Program-made: the position numbers and the translations under genes | The notes under the pieces: model-generated | What the model was told of the DNA's origin: nothing | Database searches by the model: none | What the model saw: only the letters and a program-made list of their open reading frames with translations | Shown: piece by piece, positions 26,801-38,833 of the stretch | Numbering within the stretch: the stretch's first letter is position 1 | Layout: each line of letters opens with the position of its first letter | Origin: Takakia lepidozioides | Taxonomy: Eukaryota > Streptophyta > Takakiopsida > Takakiales > Takakiaceae | DNA length: 64,000 bases | Direction: 5' to 3' | NCBI GenBank assembly: GCA_030704615.1 | Contig: CM060732.1 | Location: 1,800,001-1,864,000, forward strand

Positions 26801-28670
26801 CAGAAGCATGCACCAAGGCTAGCATCCAACTGCTGCCTCAATGTGATCCGTTCTTACCTGTCAAGTTTGCCATAAGGTGGGAAAAACTCAATGGACGTAC
26901 TTCTGATTTCTTCTGAAACGTTGTTTGGAAAGGCAATTATGTGGCAAGGTTGACTTGGTTTGGTTGGAATGTGCAGGGTGATGCAGCTTTTCTTAGGTAC
27001 CATGGATTACAGCTCTTTGACGGCACAATGAACCAACTTGAAGAGCAGTTCGGAGTAAAATACTTTGCATTATGAATTCCATTACTTACCTTTTACTGCA
27101 ATGGTGTGTGTTTGTGCTGGTTGGGTTGCATAACAGAGGTATACTGCAAGTAGCACATGCATTCAGTCATCTGAAAACTGTGAAATGAACTACAGTATTG
27201 GCTTGAAAGGAGGGAATCTTTTTCCTATTATTTTTCACTTGTCCTCAAACATACCTACACAGCATAGTCAAAATATCCAATGCTCTTTCAAATTTACATC
27301 AAGACTAGGTGGAAGAGAAAGAGAAACAAAATCAAATTTATCGAGGTCTCTTGCCCTCCGCTCCATCATGTCAATGCATGTGAGCTGAGCAGGGACCTGC
27401 CAAAGTGCTTATTTCTTATGGGGTCTTGTGTCTCCAGTTTATGGTATCAGATCATCAATATGTTTCTCGAAAAGATGAGGGTGACAAGATGATAATCTTT
27501 GAGAAAGGAGAACTAGTGTTTGTCTTCAATTTTCACTGGCAAAAAAGCTTTACAGACTATCGTGTGGGCTGCATCAAACCAGGCAAATACAAGGTACATC
27601 TTCATGGCCTCACTTTTGGATTGTCTATCTAGGTGCAAAGAAATCAGTAATGAAGGAGAACCAGAAACAAAATGAATGCTAACACATTATGACTATGATA
27701 GAGCCACCTGATGGGGTGCTGGGTTTCTGTGGGGGAAGAGTTATATTCCTATGGCCTAGCCATGTTTACCAAATACAATGGCCTCTGCATAGCTGCAGTC
27801 TAGAGAGCAGATGCAACTAACCTAGCTGTCATCTTTGGAACGATTGTGTGGCGTATGCTACACTTTTTCATCATAGACTACAACCCTTGTCATAATGATC
27901 AGTACCATAACAAGGACACAGTATATGCAAGGGTGGAAGTGGTGATATTCAGCTTGGTCACTTGGATCAGACTGTCCCCTATCGCAGGTGGTGCTGGACA
28001 GTGATGAAAAGCAGTTTGGAGGCTTTGGCAGAATTGACCACTCAGCAATCTTCTTTTCTCAAGTCAGTATCACCCACTTTCCTTGATCCCATCCAGTTAC
28101 TTGGCATTAGAGTAATAGAATTTTTGTGAGGAGATCACTTCTACTGATGTTCTTAAATTCAGTGCTATTCTTGTGACGGGATATTGTAAGTGGAGTTGAA
28201 CTTGCAGTCATAGGAGTGTAGGTTTATGGGCTTTTTAGCCCTGTGCACTAATGCCAGTTATGTCAATTCAACGGGGCCACTTTGTGACACACATTCATGA
28301 CTGTGCCAGCTTCAATTGGCACAAACTCTGGTCCCTTTTGCTATTCAAGTTAGGCAGACTGAATGCACTGGCTGTGATAGTGGCTTTTGATGAGTTGCAT
28401 ACTGGTTCACAACACGCGTTGGTGTTTTGTGTCCGTTTAACAGATTGGTAGATAGCACCAGGCTAGGGAACATCACATGGTATTGCAGGATCTTTCCTGA
28501 CACAGTTCTGCAAGTGGGATGGGTGGGTGTTTTTGCAGGAGGGGTGGTATGATGATCGTCCACATTCATTCCAGGTTTATGCTCCTTCCAGAACCGTATT
28601 GGTGTATGGCCCTGCTGATGATCAAGTGAAGTCTATCCTTGGAGCCATCAGCGAAGGAGTGTCTGAGTAG
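5804..28670 (+). CDS. SBE2: 1,4-alpha-glucan (starch) branching enzyme, class II, plastid-targeted
   Basis: Cleaves alpha-1,4 glucan chains and rejoins them by alpha-1,6 links to make amylopectin in plastids. Coding exons: 5804-5978, 6794-6904, 15553-15713, 16064-16209, 17583-17681, 18041-18083, 18708-18767, 19811-19891, 20236-20352, 20965-21048, 21245-21366, 21548-21667, 21807-21936, 22445-22555, 22834-22962, 23329-23435, 23802-23946, 24515-24662, 25331-25431, 26977-27054, 27438-27593, 27988-28062, 28539-28670. All junctions are GT-AG and in phase, giving 876 codons, normal for the family. The start ATG sits in GCAATGGC context and opens a Ser/Arg-rich transit peptide. [17 protein letters not shown] marks class II, followed by the CBM48 region with YREWAPGA (about residue 240). 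The GH13 motifs are all present: MDIVHSH (about 435), [10 protein letters not shown] (nucleophile Asp about 507), GED (acid Glu about 562) and ESHDQ (Asp about 632). The open reading frame appears intact. Exons 1-3 are the least certain because transit peptides are poorly conserved. Confidence 0.93.
7228..11060 (-). mobile_element. LINE copy A, 5'-truncated
   Basis: Read on the minus strand, the copy starts inside the endonuclease domain (motif SIVDYIIV near 10820). It continues through a linker ([19 protein letters not shown], 10.4-10.5 kb), reverse transcriptase ([36 protein letters not shown]; 9.55-8.85 kb), the IRPAL motif near 8220 and a C-terminal [11 protein letters not shown] zinc-binding segment (about 7600). 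Its 3' end is a short pyrimidine (TC-rich) tail next to TTATGAGTACATTCTC rather than poly-A. Many frameshifts and stops make it inactive. The APE-type endonuclease and FADD box place it among non-LTR elements, but the exact clade is uncertain. Confidence 0.85.
8834..9552 (-). pseudogene. LINE reverse transcriptase fragment (copy A)
   Basis: Minus-strand frames 9552-9283 and 9247-8834 give the RT core with [34 protein letters not shown], then [20 protein letters not shown] and [16 protein letters not shown]. The FADD catalytic pair is present, but the frame breaks between the two pieces near 9250-9290. The related copy at 14353-15256 carries the same motifs. Confidence 0.85.
11205..13100. mobile_element. 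Scrambled LINE fragments in both orientations
   Basis: 11205-11560 is a minus-strand 3' end of the same LINE, including [17 protein letters not shown] (C-x2-C-x7-H-x4-C), preceded by a 15-base G tract and (GA)n at 11189-11218. 11560-11730 is the minus-strand linker, so the RT between them is lost. About 11780-12180 is a plus-strand endonuclease-to-linker segment. 12180-12620 is plus-strand endonuclease with a [10 protein letters not shown]-like stretch. 12640-12740 is minus-strand linker again. The pieces show deletion and inversion after or during insertion. 13100-13497 shows nothing I recognise. Confidence 0.7.
13498..15510 (-). mobile_element. LINE copy C, 5'-truncated
   Basis: A third copy of the family, again antisense to the host gene. 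On the minus strand it begins inside RT (about 15510) and runs to the usual 3' end near 13500, with the TTATGAGTACAAT motif and no poly-A. A short unrelated patch at about 14020-14080 replaces part of the C-terminal domain. It is less damaged than copy A over the RT core. Confidence 0.85.
14353..15256 (-). pseudogene. LINE reverse transcriptase (copy C)
   Basis: The minus-strand product shows [72 protein letters not shown] and [12 protein letters not shown] in the order of a non-LTR RT with its thumb. The frame is broken near 15010-15020 (before the QGV motif), near 14750 and near 14520. The catalytic FADD box is intact. It is probably inactive. Confidence 0.85.
18868..19075 (+). mobile_element. 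Two LINE 3'-end fragments in branching-enzyme intron 7
   Basis: Two short direct copies of the LINE 3' terminus lie in sense orientation. Each contains GGCCACAAGGCT followed by CAAACAACGTCTTATGAGTA or a close variant, then a TC-rich end and GAGA(G/A)CTCC. They are the same family as the intron 2 copies, which are antisense. Confidence 0.75.
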
Positions 28671-30445
28671 GGTCAAGGATACAGTAGAGCAGTTCCAAGA
28701 GTTCTGCATAGAGGATTTGCCCAAAAGGGTTGTTCATGTATTTTCATACGATAGTTAGGCACCTCTGCTTGTTAGGTGTTCAGATGTCTGTGTATGGGGT
28801 TCTTTCTATTCTATATACAATGCTTCTCTCACCCTTGGGCTAGATTCTCTGATTTCATTGATATAGTGACATCTCAATTTGACGAAGCTTTACTCCCATT
28901 TTTGGTTTTTCTTCCTGGATTTGCACATCAATTCTAGGTTTGAGTGACAAGAAGTTTGTAAAATTCTGGAATATATTTGGAAATTTTGACTTGATGCACA
29001 GCTTGCTTCTAAGTGGGAAGTTGGTGACTGGTACACAAAGTGTAGGTGAGCATCAAGCCAAATTTGAATATTAGTGAGCAATGAATGTCTCACTAGATTT
29101 GAAATCACTCACTTTATCTATTTCTTAGAGGGTGCATGCACTTTTGAGCGATGTCCTTGCGGCAACAAGAGCCCTTCAACCAAGCAGAAGCTTGTAGAGA
29201 AGATAAGGCCTATCACTCGCAAGAGTTTGACTGGCCTCAAGTGGAACACGACAAGTGGGTGCTGAGATTTCACTTCATGAGTTAAATCAATGTCGAGGGC
29301 AGATCAATAAAGGAGGAGATGGAGCTGATTTTTGGGTAGTTAGACTACTTTCGTAGTTTGCCTGGTAGCATAGGATGAATTCCACCACGCACGTGAAGCA
29401 AGGTTTTCCTTGCCCTTGAATTCTATCCCAGTTGGTTTTCCAGTGAGAGGTTTCTTTGACAATGGGCTTTACACCTGGGGGATTCAGTTTTGCTCTTACC
29501 TTGTGAAGCTTGGTTCTTCTTGGGGGATCAAGTCTTCATATATGTGGAAGTGAGGATTCTCCTAGGTTCATAAGCTCCTTATTCATTACTTCAATAGGTA
29601 TTGCAGCACTCATTATCTAAAGGTGGTTCTGGCTGTTGCAGTATGCATTGATAATTTGTGTATCTGTTACCAAGGTGAGGTGATGAGAACCTGACCATTC
29701 AGGGGTTAAGGGCTTCGGTGCTGGGGTAATCTGGGGTTCCACCCTTTTGGTGACAGTCCTAGGGCTGGAACCTGAGGCCTGATACAATGTGCAATGGCAG
29801 TTTTCTGCTAGCTGAATGTTTCCAAGGCCCAATCTTCTACATTCCCCCATCCCAAACACTAGGAGGATCCTCTGTTGCCTCAATTGTGGTGTTTACATGC
29901 TCACTGAAGGAAATGGACGTATATTGATACAACAATGATGAATCACTTCCATCCATGAACTTTTCTGAGTCTAATCTTACAGGCCAAATTGTTGATAACC
30001 ATTGCAGCTGCTAATCTTGGCAACGGAAATCATAATAACTGTACACAACATAGCTCATCAGTACCCATCCCCACGACTTGCCTAATACATCCAAACCTTC
30101 CGCGGAATAATATGTCTGTGCACTCTTTTTAAACAAAGTGTGAGTCATGTTATAACCAGAAAGACAAGGCTTGCAATGCAAGGCCTCCTTGTCTTGCCAA
30201 AAATTCAAAGGCTGCCCTGGCTGTAGCTGTACCGGTGTGTACACATGGACCCAAAGCTCTGACCTGCCCTTGTCACATCACATGTGTCCACCCTCGCAAC
30301 CCTTCATCACTCCCCCCCTGTCCTGACATGAGATTACACAGCAAGCTGAGCACTCAGAACGGAGCAGCTAATCCGGATCGTTCACAGCTGTGGCACTTTG
30401 CCAAGGGCTGTCCGAGAAGCCTGACCCACCACATCTATTCTACCT
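28671..30445. other. Convergent intergenic region
   Basis: The branching enzyme ends at 28670 and the TGA gene ends at 30446 on the other strand, so this 1.8 kb should hold both 3' untranslated regions. An AATAAA occurs at 29306-29311 on the plus strand, but it is 640 bp past the stop and may not be the signal used. No further gene was recognised. Confidence 0.5.
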
Positions 30446-33400
30446 TCATTCTCTGGGACGAGCTGACCAAAGGGAGCTAAGAGCACGCAGGCGTGCAAAG
30501 TAATCCCCCATGGCAAGGAGGCCTCGAGCGGCTTGGCGGGTGGTCAAGATGCGGTGCATTTGCTGAAGCGTCTGTTGCCGCAGATTATCTGCCTGTCAAG
30601 AAGGCAGTCACAATATATTAGCACCTAAGGTGCAAAGAAACCTGAAATGAGTTGTTCAGGTTCAACATTCAAGATCCAAGCACAGATCCTACAGGAGACA
30701 TACCTATACCCATGTACGTCAGGATGTGATCAAATGAACAATACCGCCTCAGGCTTTTTCTTCCCCGTGAGAATGTCAAGTCACCAACTGGATGTGAAAG
30801 AGGGGGGCACTTCCAAACATATAAACCACAGCCAACAGTCTCTTCAATGACCAGAAGCTCTCACCTGACGAACAAAAGATTCGAGTGTGCCAAGTTTTCC
30901 CATGGCCATGGCCATCTGGCCCATGTAATTGGCCACATTAGGTGATGAACCCAATGAGCCCGCAGCCAGAGTGTCAGCAAGGGATTGCTGCAGAGTTTCC
31001 ATGCCTTGAGAAAGAGCATCCTCAGCTTGCTGTGATGACTGTTGCAAATTACAGATGCCTAAAAGCTGCTGCTCTGTCAGTGGCTCTATTTGTGGGATAA
31101 GAATCTGCCACACCCTCAAACAAACAAGGCAGCAGCTAACTTCATCATCAGTAGATCGGTCATACTTGTCCTCCATTCAATGTCTCTTGTGCTTGTACCA
31201 TGCATCTCTGATTGAGCCCTACAAGGCCATAACAACTCTCCATGCTGAATTCATTTGGTTGAACTACTTTAAAATCAGGCATAAAAGTATAACCAAATGA
31301 AAAATAAATTTATCCTCTGCTTTTTCGGGGTTGTCCTCAAAAACCACACAGAAGCTAAATAGTTAGCCAACTAACAGGTCATGTGGAGATCACAAACATA
31401 CCTTCACTCAACCCTACTGACTGGACCCTGCACTACCAGAAAAAAGTACATACTGGTCATTAACTGTAGTGGGAGAAAACAATAGATGGATATTGAGGAC
31501 CTTGAGGAGTTCAGAAGGTCGAAAGCCACCCATCCACATAAAGCAGCGCTCAGCAGGGGTCTTCCACATGCCTGACACAAGGTGAAAAACATCGGCCTTG
31601 GCAGCGATTGACTTTAAGCGGAAGATATCCTCATAATGTGCCATGCCACCATCAACAAGCAGGCGCAGCTCATTGTCTGCCACATGTGCCTGCAAAGCCG
31701 ATCGCAATTCACACATCTGCCGGTGCTGCTCTTCCACCCACCTTGCATATTCCATGTCAAATGCTGCTGCACCTGCCAACCCCACTACCCTCTGCCATAT
31801 ATGACCTCCACCACGTCTTCAACCTATCACATCCGCTGCCTCTCAAACTATGCTTCAAAACAGCCCCGACTTGAGGTGATTGATAAGCATACACTACCAT
31901 TTCTCATCATGCAGGCAGCAGACTTTTTACCTGGGTTCATAAATGCGTCATTTTAGAAATGATTCAGGTAATAATGACAAACTGGCATCCTCCACCAAGT
32001 GGTCTTCAAAACTGTACACAATGTCCTTGCCTGACAACACACATAGCAGTGGAACTGCCGTGACGAATCTACTAAGACAACTTCCAAAATAGTAAGCAAG
32101 GCACCACAAGATTGTGTGTCTTGATAACCCACCCCTCACTGGTGTTCAGTGGTGTAGCTTGTCCTGCATACCTTGGTGCCAAATCATTGATCAACCCTAA
32201 TTTTCTAGAAGTTTTACTCATGCAAGCCTACACAACAACATGTATCACTGCCTTCTGTAGGTGTATGGAGACTATGTGCTGGGAATGATTAAGCTAAAAG
32301 ATTAAATGCAAAAGTGTGTATTAGAATCCTAACACTATGGGTTCAGAGCATCAGCAATCAATCCTGTGTTCTAAGCAGCAACCCAAAAAAGAGGAGGGCT
32401 GGAGCACTGTCGTAAATTGCAGAAGTCCGACTTTGCCCAGCAAATGGGTATACCTGGATTTATTGCGCCATTGCCACCAACAGCATGAGGATTCTGGTCA
32501 TTACTGTGTCCCCCTGCACCTACATGAAGACCCTGAATCCATAGCCACCCCCACACTGCTCAGATCAAGCATGCACGCCCACTGCAAGAAACCATTTGAG
32601 TCCCAAAAATGTTAGTCTTGGGCTCTTGTCCAAGTAATGCATGATAGTTCAGATGCTCCACAGCCACCCCCAAAAGGGGGAAGTAGCCTGCCGTCAGGTG
32701 AAGTGGCTCTTAGTTACCCTGGCTTCGTCTGGAGTCCTCTCTCTCTCTGCTTCACGGCCCAAATTGATCGAGAAAGGGCATTGGCAGGCTTCAAACCTGT
32801 TGCCGAGCTCTTTGGAGCTCTTGCTCAAGCTGATTCAATTTGATGCGACTTGTTTCCAGTTGCTGGACATATGCCTGTAAATCATCACAGACCACATGCC
32901 ATTTTATACAACCAATCAACATATAATCTCCAACCCCCAATCGCACAATCAGCAAATAGTCTGCAATACGCTTAGGAGTTACCACTAAAGCTTCTCAAAC
33001 CTACATCTAAAGAGTATCAACCTTTTTCCTGAGACGGCTTTTGCGTGCAGCCTCACGATTCTGAGCAAGTCGCCTCAGTGCCTGCAAAAAGGTGGATAAA
33101 CCGATCAGAAATGGTAACAACCTAAAGCTTATCATTTGTTGATAATTTTAACAACTGTAACCTTAAAAGAAGTGGAGAGATTCATATACAACTGTCAGGG
33201 AATTTTCGCATAAATTAAACACATACATGTATGTCTATTTTTACTTTGCCACCACCTGCCTCAAGAACATAAATGCTGGTCGACATTCTTGTGCTTATAT
33301 TTCAATATTCACAATTCCTATAGAAACACTAGTGCCATGCCAACAACATTTTCCATTCCAGTATCCTGATGAGGACTCCCTACAGCTAACATGAGTTGTC

Positions 33401-34056
33401 CATGCTACTGACACCTTCCTACTGTAGCTGAAATTTCTCACTACTCCTTCAAACAACCATTTGATCACTCATCCTTCATCCTTCACCAAACTCACCACAA
33501 TAGACATAAGTCATATTTATGGCATCATCATGACCAGGTTCAATAGTTGGAACATTGAGAATCAAATACAGGGAAGTAATATAATTCCCAACCTTGGAAT
33601 CCCCATTTTTAGTAGCCTCATGATCAGAGTTGTTGGAGACCCCCGTAGCCCCATGGTGCCCATCCTCTAGCTGCACACCCATAGTCTTGATTCAACAAAC
33701 ACATTTTGTCTACAGTGTGTAGGACACCATCAATGGATTTAAGCAACCAACCAAAGGGACGACAATAGTGGCATTTTAAGCTCCAGATCAAGAGAGCAGC
33801 GAAGACATCTGAGACAAGTCTGACTGGAGGGGGGTTTCAGAAACCAAAGATGGCGTCTCTAATGTGTAAGTGATCCTTTGAACCCTTTACAGGGTGACAT
33901 TACAAGTAATCCGATTCCTATATTACAACACACAAAATATGAAGACAACAGTACTATGTGCTAAAAAGTGGTAGAAAGTTCTATTACCCAGTTGTCTACC
34001 TTCACTTCAGCTTCCATATCAGTGGAGGTGTCTGTTGGGGGACTGTTGTCCGCCAT
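30446..34056 (-). CDS. TGA-type bZIP transcription factor (group D) with DOG1 domain
   Basis: Nuclear factor of the family that binds TGACG (as-1) elements and, in flowering plants, works with NPR1-type co-activators. Coding exons from the start: 34056-33988, 33670-33593, 33081-33022, 32874-32797, 32532-32454, 31772-31501, 31104-30865, 30592-30446. All junctions are GT-AG in phase and give 340 residues, normal for the family. The basic region NREAARKSR (N-x7-R, about residue 57) is followed by a leucine zipper with AYVQQLETSRIKLNQLEQEL. The DOG1/TGA domain then has FDMEYARWVEEQHRQM, MAHYEDIFRLKSIAAKADVF, GMWKTPAERCFMWMGGF and ICNLQQSSQQAEDALSQG, and the end is LLAMGDYFARLRALSSLW. An in-frame TGA lies 21 bases before the chosen ATG, so that ATG is favoured. 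Exons 1 and 2 are less conserved. No damage was seen. Confidence 0.93.
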
Positions 34057-36687
34057 GCAAGAACTGACCAGTGTTCAAACTGGCGTCTGAAGGGAGATCA
34101 AAAGTGATCAGGACAGTCCTCCGTGATGTAGATCGTACTGAAGACAAATCTGTGCTTCCGGCTAACGAGGTGACTTGTGATGCCTATTGAAGGTGGGGGT
34201 GCTGCTACAACACAAAGGGGGAACCAATGACAGTACTGCAAACACAATTGAGCTCAACCCAACAAGACGTTTGACCTGATCTCATGAAAGAAAAGCTATA
34301 GGTGACTTATCATACTCCATTCATGCTAGTCTACCAGAAGATATATACATCCCATTACTCCGGACATAGCACCTGAACGTCACTGCTCAGCGGACCAGAC
34401 TAAAATCAGTCCACACCACATCTCAGCAACAAAAATGTGACACTGCACTTACTAAAAACACACACAATGCAGCAGGAAGCGCAGATTTGTAAATTTGTTG
34501 TAAAGATGGACAGGCTAAGAGCTAACAAGATGCTTTTTCCTGTCAGTAGTCATGATGATCCTGTGCTGTTAGTCTGTCCAAACTTCAACCGCTGTGCCAT
34601 TGTACTACAAGAAAATTACTAAGTTCCAAACAGTGCTATTTTTAGCCTGTCCATCTTTCATCAGGTTGGCTCAGTGTGTCCTCACAGTCTGAATACTCAG
34701 CACCAAGCCGGACATGCAAACATCCATCCGCAGGTTGATCGAATACGAGGAAAAGCAGGATATGGCAAACACTTACTTCTTTCCGCAAGGTCGGGCTCTT
34801 TGTCAAGATTATATCTAAGACGTTGATGAAGCTCTCCAAGGTCGTAAGCTGTGCGCCCATTAACAGCTTCTGAAGAATAGAATGTTCTGAATGTGTACAA
34901 ACATATTGGCGATTTTATGTCAGACCTGAGCAAATATGCCCTAGTAAAATGCAATAATTAGTGTCCCTGATCTTCCAGTTGTTGATGACAGCAACTGCTT
35001 TGAGCTATTGTGATCCAACATTACGAGCAACCATGAAAACGTGCTGATGCAAAGCCTCATTAGGGCATCCTTAATAAACAAATAGGACTGCATCGAGAAA
35101 TATCCAAAAAATGGGATACTCATGCCACACCTCTGTAAGCTAGACAACCAGTGACCCAAAAGATCATATTCAAATGAATTGTGCAAGTAGCACACTCGGT
35201 TGGACGCTTAGTGGAACTTTGTATCGTAGAATGCAGATTGGAAGATTGTAAACCTATACCAGTTACTCAAATGTTCGCATATGAGTGGTGCAATCATACG
35301 AAGTAATGGCAGGTCGGAAATACCTACTTCCTCCGCTTTCTGTTCAAGGAATTGAAAAATGGAAGTGCCAATTGAAACAAAAAACAAACCCAGGAGCGCT
35401 AAACAGAAGTGTAGAACTTCCGACCACGATGGTGTAACAATCTGACCAGCAGAAATAGTAATAAGCTAATGGGTCCGAAAGGCTCCCGTAGACAAAGGGA
35501 CGAAAGTGGAAGTCAAATGTGCGGTGTCGCCGGTAGGCGGCGAAGACTTCCTCTAACGACACAGAAGTAGAGAAACAGCAGCAGCATACATGTCACGGTA
35601 CTAGTAACGAAAGAACAATTCAGGAGCACAAGGCGAAGGATGTGCATTCCCGTGATCCTGAAACACGCATGAGGACAGAGGAGAAGCCCAGACCAACATG
35701 AGCAAGATTTAAAACCAACCCGTTCAGTCAATGATGCGATCAAGTTGCATTATGCCATAGACATTGAGTCATAAAGGAGGACGAAGAGAAACAATTCACA
35801 TTTAGCTCCGCTTGATCCGCCTCCTTGTTTATGTATGCTTGCTTAGTTTCATTCTCTAAATGGCCCTTCATGGCGCAGAAGCATCAGAAAAGGACAAGAA
35901 GTATTACATGAGATGGAAGGAAGGTGAGAAGGGAAGGCCATGCATGCCGTGAGACCCAGGGGGAGTGGCAGGGCTGATGAGCGCAGGCGCCCCAGGTCCC
36001 TGGAGTCCCTTGTTATTCGCCATCCATGCAACCTCTCATCCTTGCTTAGTCTCTCTACCGACCATCATCCTGCTGTCTCTGCTACAACGTTAACGAGCAC
36101 GAAGCGTCTGCAACACGTCACGGAAAATATACTTCGCACCGGTGGAAGTACGCGAAGCAAGGAGAGTCCGGAAAAGCAAGCACCCATTGGCGAGGGGCTC
36201 GCCCGCACTCTCACGTTGTAGCTACCATTCAGTTAAAGATTGGGACACCAAGGGTTGACTACTTGCACACAGGAGTGTTTGCCAGTTTGCCTATTTGCCA
36301 ACTTTTAGCTGGTCGTCATTCTAGGTGGCATGCTTGTGAATTTTCGGAGCAACGCTGACAGCAGAGGGGCAACGCTGACAGCATGCGGGAAAATCAGCAA
36401 AAGCACTGTGGTCTAAATGTTAGAAAGTTTAAAACGCACACCAAGTAGCAATTTGTGGTGGGTCGCCTATTGGTAATAATAATATATGACGCCTGCCGAA
36501 GCGTAAAATTAAGGTGACTAGTGCCTTCCCACGGGAAGGTGGACACCTTTGTGACACCAATCATTGGATTGAACCCACAACCACTTCCAAGGTGGTATGT
36601 GCCCAGTGGGCCTACAACTTGGGTTGTCCGAGATCGGTATAGTATAACTTGTGTAGATGGAAGCCTCCATTACCACACTTACCTAGC
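34057..36687. other. Upstream region of the TGA gene, no second gene supported
   Basis: This holds the presumed 5' untranslated region and promoter of the minus-strand TGA gene. Open frames such as 35940-36221 (plus) are short, lack motifs and have no splice partners, so they are not called. A 16-base hairpin CCTTCCC-AC-GGGAAGG lies near 36524. Confidence 0.45.
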
Positions 36688-36713
36688 TTATTAGGCACTT
36701 CCGTGCCTAATAA
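36688..36713. repeat. Perfect hairpin, 11-bp stem
   Basis: TTATTAGGCAC and GTGCCTAATAA are perfect reverse complements around TTCC. Part of the arm recurs at about 36732. It is AT-rich and probably part of a small transposon end. Confidence 0.7.
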
Positions 36714-36892
36714 TTAATAAAAATGGAATATTATTAGGCAGATTCGTTTTTATTATTTAAGCACCTCACCTAGGTAATTTCCAAACATTAGGCATGTATT
36801 ACAGTCGACCCTGGATAATAATGAACAATTCTTTTTTACTCCCTTGCCATCAAGTGGCGAACATTTCCACCATGGTGTGGAAGAGATGCATT

Positions 36893-36982
36893 GGCCACAT
36901 TAAACGGTTGATGTGATACCATTTCACAAATGTATCACATCGCATTTGTGAAAATGTATCACATGAACCGTTCCATGTGGCC
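36893..36982. repeat. Inverted repeat with 40-bp arms
   Basis: 36893-36932 and 36943-36982 are reverse complements at most positions (about five mismatches) with a 10-base loop. The element looks like a tiny fold-back MITE. Confidence 0.75.
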
Positions 36983-37112
36983 TACGGGAGTCTTCGATGG
37001 GTACGAGATCAGTATGGCCTATCAGCTTCCACCAACAAACATGTGATCATTTCAGAAGCGCTTGAAATGACGATGGGCAAGGTTCTTCATCAAAATGTTC
37101 AACATGCTGAGG

Positions 37113-37399
37113 TCTTCTGTAATGTCTCTTGCTTCGTAATGAGGTGCTTCTCCAACTTTTATTTTTCCAATGTTGATATTCTTCATTTGGAACATATCCA
37201 CACGTGCGTATATAAATATTTAAAAAATCAAATGACCATCAAAACTGGAAGCTGGGGATGAGGCTTATAAAAGTGGAGATGGTCATTTGCTTATTTAAAT
37301 ATTTCTGCACATGTGTTCCAAGTGGAGAACATCGACATATTGGATAAAGTGGACATGGATAAGCATCGCATTACGAGCAGGAGACATTACAAAAAAAGC
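37113..37399. repeat. Imperfect palindrome of about 290 bp
   Basis: The whole segment folds on itself about position 37258. The outer arms share TGTAATGTCTC, the middle share the TTGGAAC / GTTCCAA region, and the inner share AAATGACCAT. Mismatches and small gaps are spread along it. It directly abuts the 120-bp tandem array. Confidence 0.7.
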
Positions 37400-37408
37400 T
37401 TCAAAAGG

Positions 37409-37860
37409 CATATCATGTAACAAGTCTCGGTCTAATATGAGACGAAACGAAATTCATTCAATGGGCGATTGAATGGTTGCCCATCCAAATGATTTTCGTT
37501 TGTTTTCAATCTTTGTCATTGTGTTCAACATACCATGTATCAGGTCTCGGACTAATATGAGATCAATCGAAATTCATTTGATGGCTCAACGGATGGTTGC
37601 CTATCGAAATGATTTTGGATCGTTTTGAGACTTGGTCAGTATGTTCAATGTATCATTTAAGAGGTCCCAGAATAATATGAGACGAAATGAAATTCGTTCG
37701 ATGGCCCAACGGATGTTTGCCCATCCAAATGGTTTTCGTTCGCTTCGAGACTTGGTCAGCATGTTCATCGTACCATCTGACAGGCCCAAGAGTAATATGA
37801 GATCAATCGAAATTCGTTCGATGGGCCAATGAGGCGTTCACTTGTCATCCAGTTTTTGTT
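37409..37860. repeat. Tandem repeat array 1, 120-bp unit
   Basis: The landmark AATATGA falls at 37434, 37554, 37674 and 37794, exactly 120 bp apart. Units share a GTCCCAGAGTAATATGAGA core and a CAACGGATGGTTGCCCATC segment. The array is not coding. Confidence 0.92.
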
Positions 37861-37904
37861 CATTGCGAAAAAGAAATCCAGCAATGCGTGCATTCAAGAA
37901 TTTA

Positions 37905-38300
37905 ATTGAATTTAAATGAATTTTAAGCCAATAAATAGGTTTGCACTGCCTTTGATTGGGGGTTTCTGCCACGTATCGATTTTGTTTTTGGCTCAATTTT
38001 GTTCTTCGGCTTCAAGCATCCCACCGCTACTCCCCCGCCAAAATTTCGACCAATAAAAAATGTCCAAAAAAAAAATATTCTCTTCGCTCACTATTGCATA
38101 ACTCTTTATGAAGAGTGCATGAAGTAGAATACAAATCAAGTTTGGAGTGCAAAACATAGAAGAAACTGCGGTTCTGGGCCCAAACAAATTTGTTTTGCTC
38201 CCAAATTTGGCACGCACGTTGTATATGGAGTCATTACACATACGATTCAGAAACAGAATGAAAAAAAAATCATGAGCACACGAAACGCAGTCCAACGGGT
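37905..38300. repeat. Array spacer, copy 1
   Basis: A segment of about 390 bp that recurs, closely similar, at 39265-39655. It contains CAATAAATAGGTTTGCACTG and a minus-strand hydrophobic open frame that is not conserved at its ends, so it is not called as a gene. Confidence 0.85.
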
Positions 38301-38760
38301 CCCAGAGTTATAGAATATCCAACGGAATTTATTCAACGGGTGAACGGATGGTTGCCCATCCAAATCATTTTTGTTTGCTTTCAAAACTTGCCAGTACGTT
38401 CGGGACACCCTCTCACAAGTCCCGAACTAATATGAGATCAATCGAAATTCATTCGATGGCTCAACAGATGGTTACCCATCGAAATGATTTTGGATCGTTT
38501 TGAGACTTGGTCAGTATGTTCAATGTATCATTTAAGAGGTCCCAGAGTAATATGAGACGAAACAAAATTCGTCGATGGCCCAACGGATGGTTGCCCATCC
38601 AAATGGTTTTTGTTCGCTTCGAGACTTGACCAGCATGTTCATCGTACCATCTGACAGGCCCCAGAGTAATATGAGATCAATCGAAATTCGTTCGATGGGC
38701 CAATGAGGCGTTCACTTGTCATCCAGTTTTTGTTCATTGCGAAAAAGAAATCCAGCAATG
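38300..38760. repeat. Tandem repeat array 2, 120-bp unit
   Basis: Same unit as array 1, about four copies. The last unit ends with the same GCGAAAAAGAAATCCAGCAA sequence as array 1 before diverging at about 38771, where different sequence begins. Confidence 0.88.
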
Positions 38761-38833
38761 CGTGCACCGCTATTGCACCCATTGAACGGATGTAGTTGAA
38801 GCCCATCTTTTGCCCGCATGTGCTTGAACATGT

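Noticed and set aside
35940-36221. Plus-strand open frame of 93 codons
   Set aside because: No recognisable motif, no splice context and ordinary composition for chance in a GC-rich patch.
37993-38295. Minus-strand hydrophobic open frame (repeated at 39391-39687)
   Set aside because: It lies in the duplicated array spacer. The two copies differ in frame and ends, as expected for non-coding repeat sequence.
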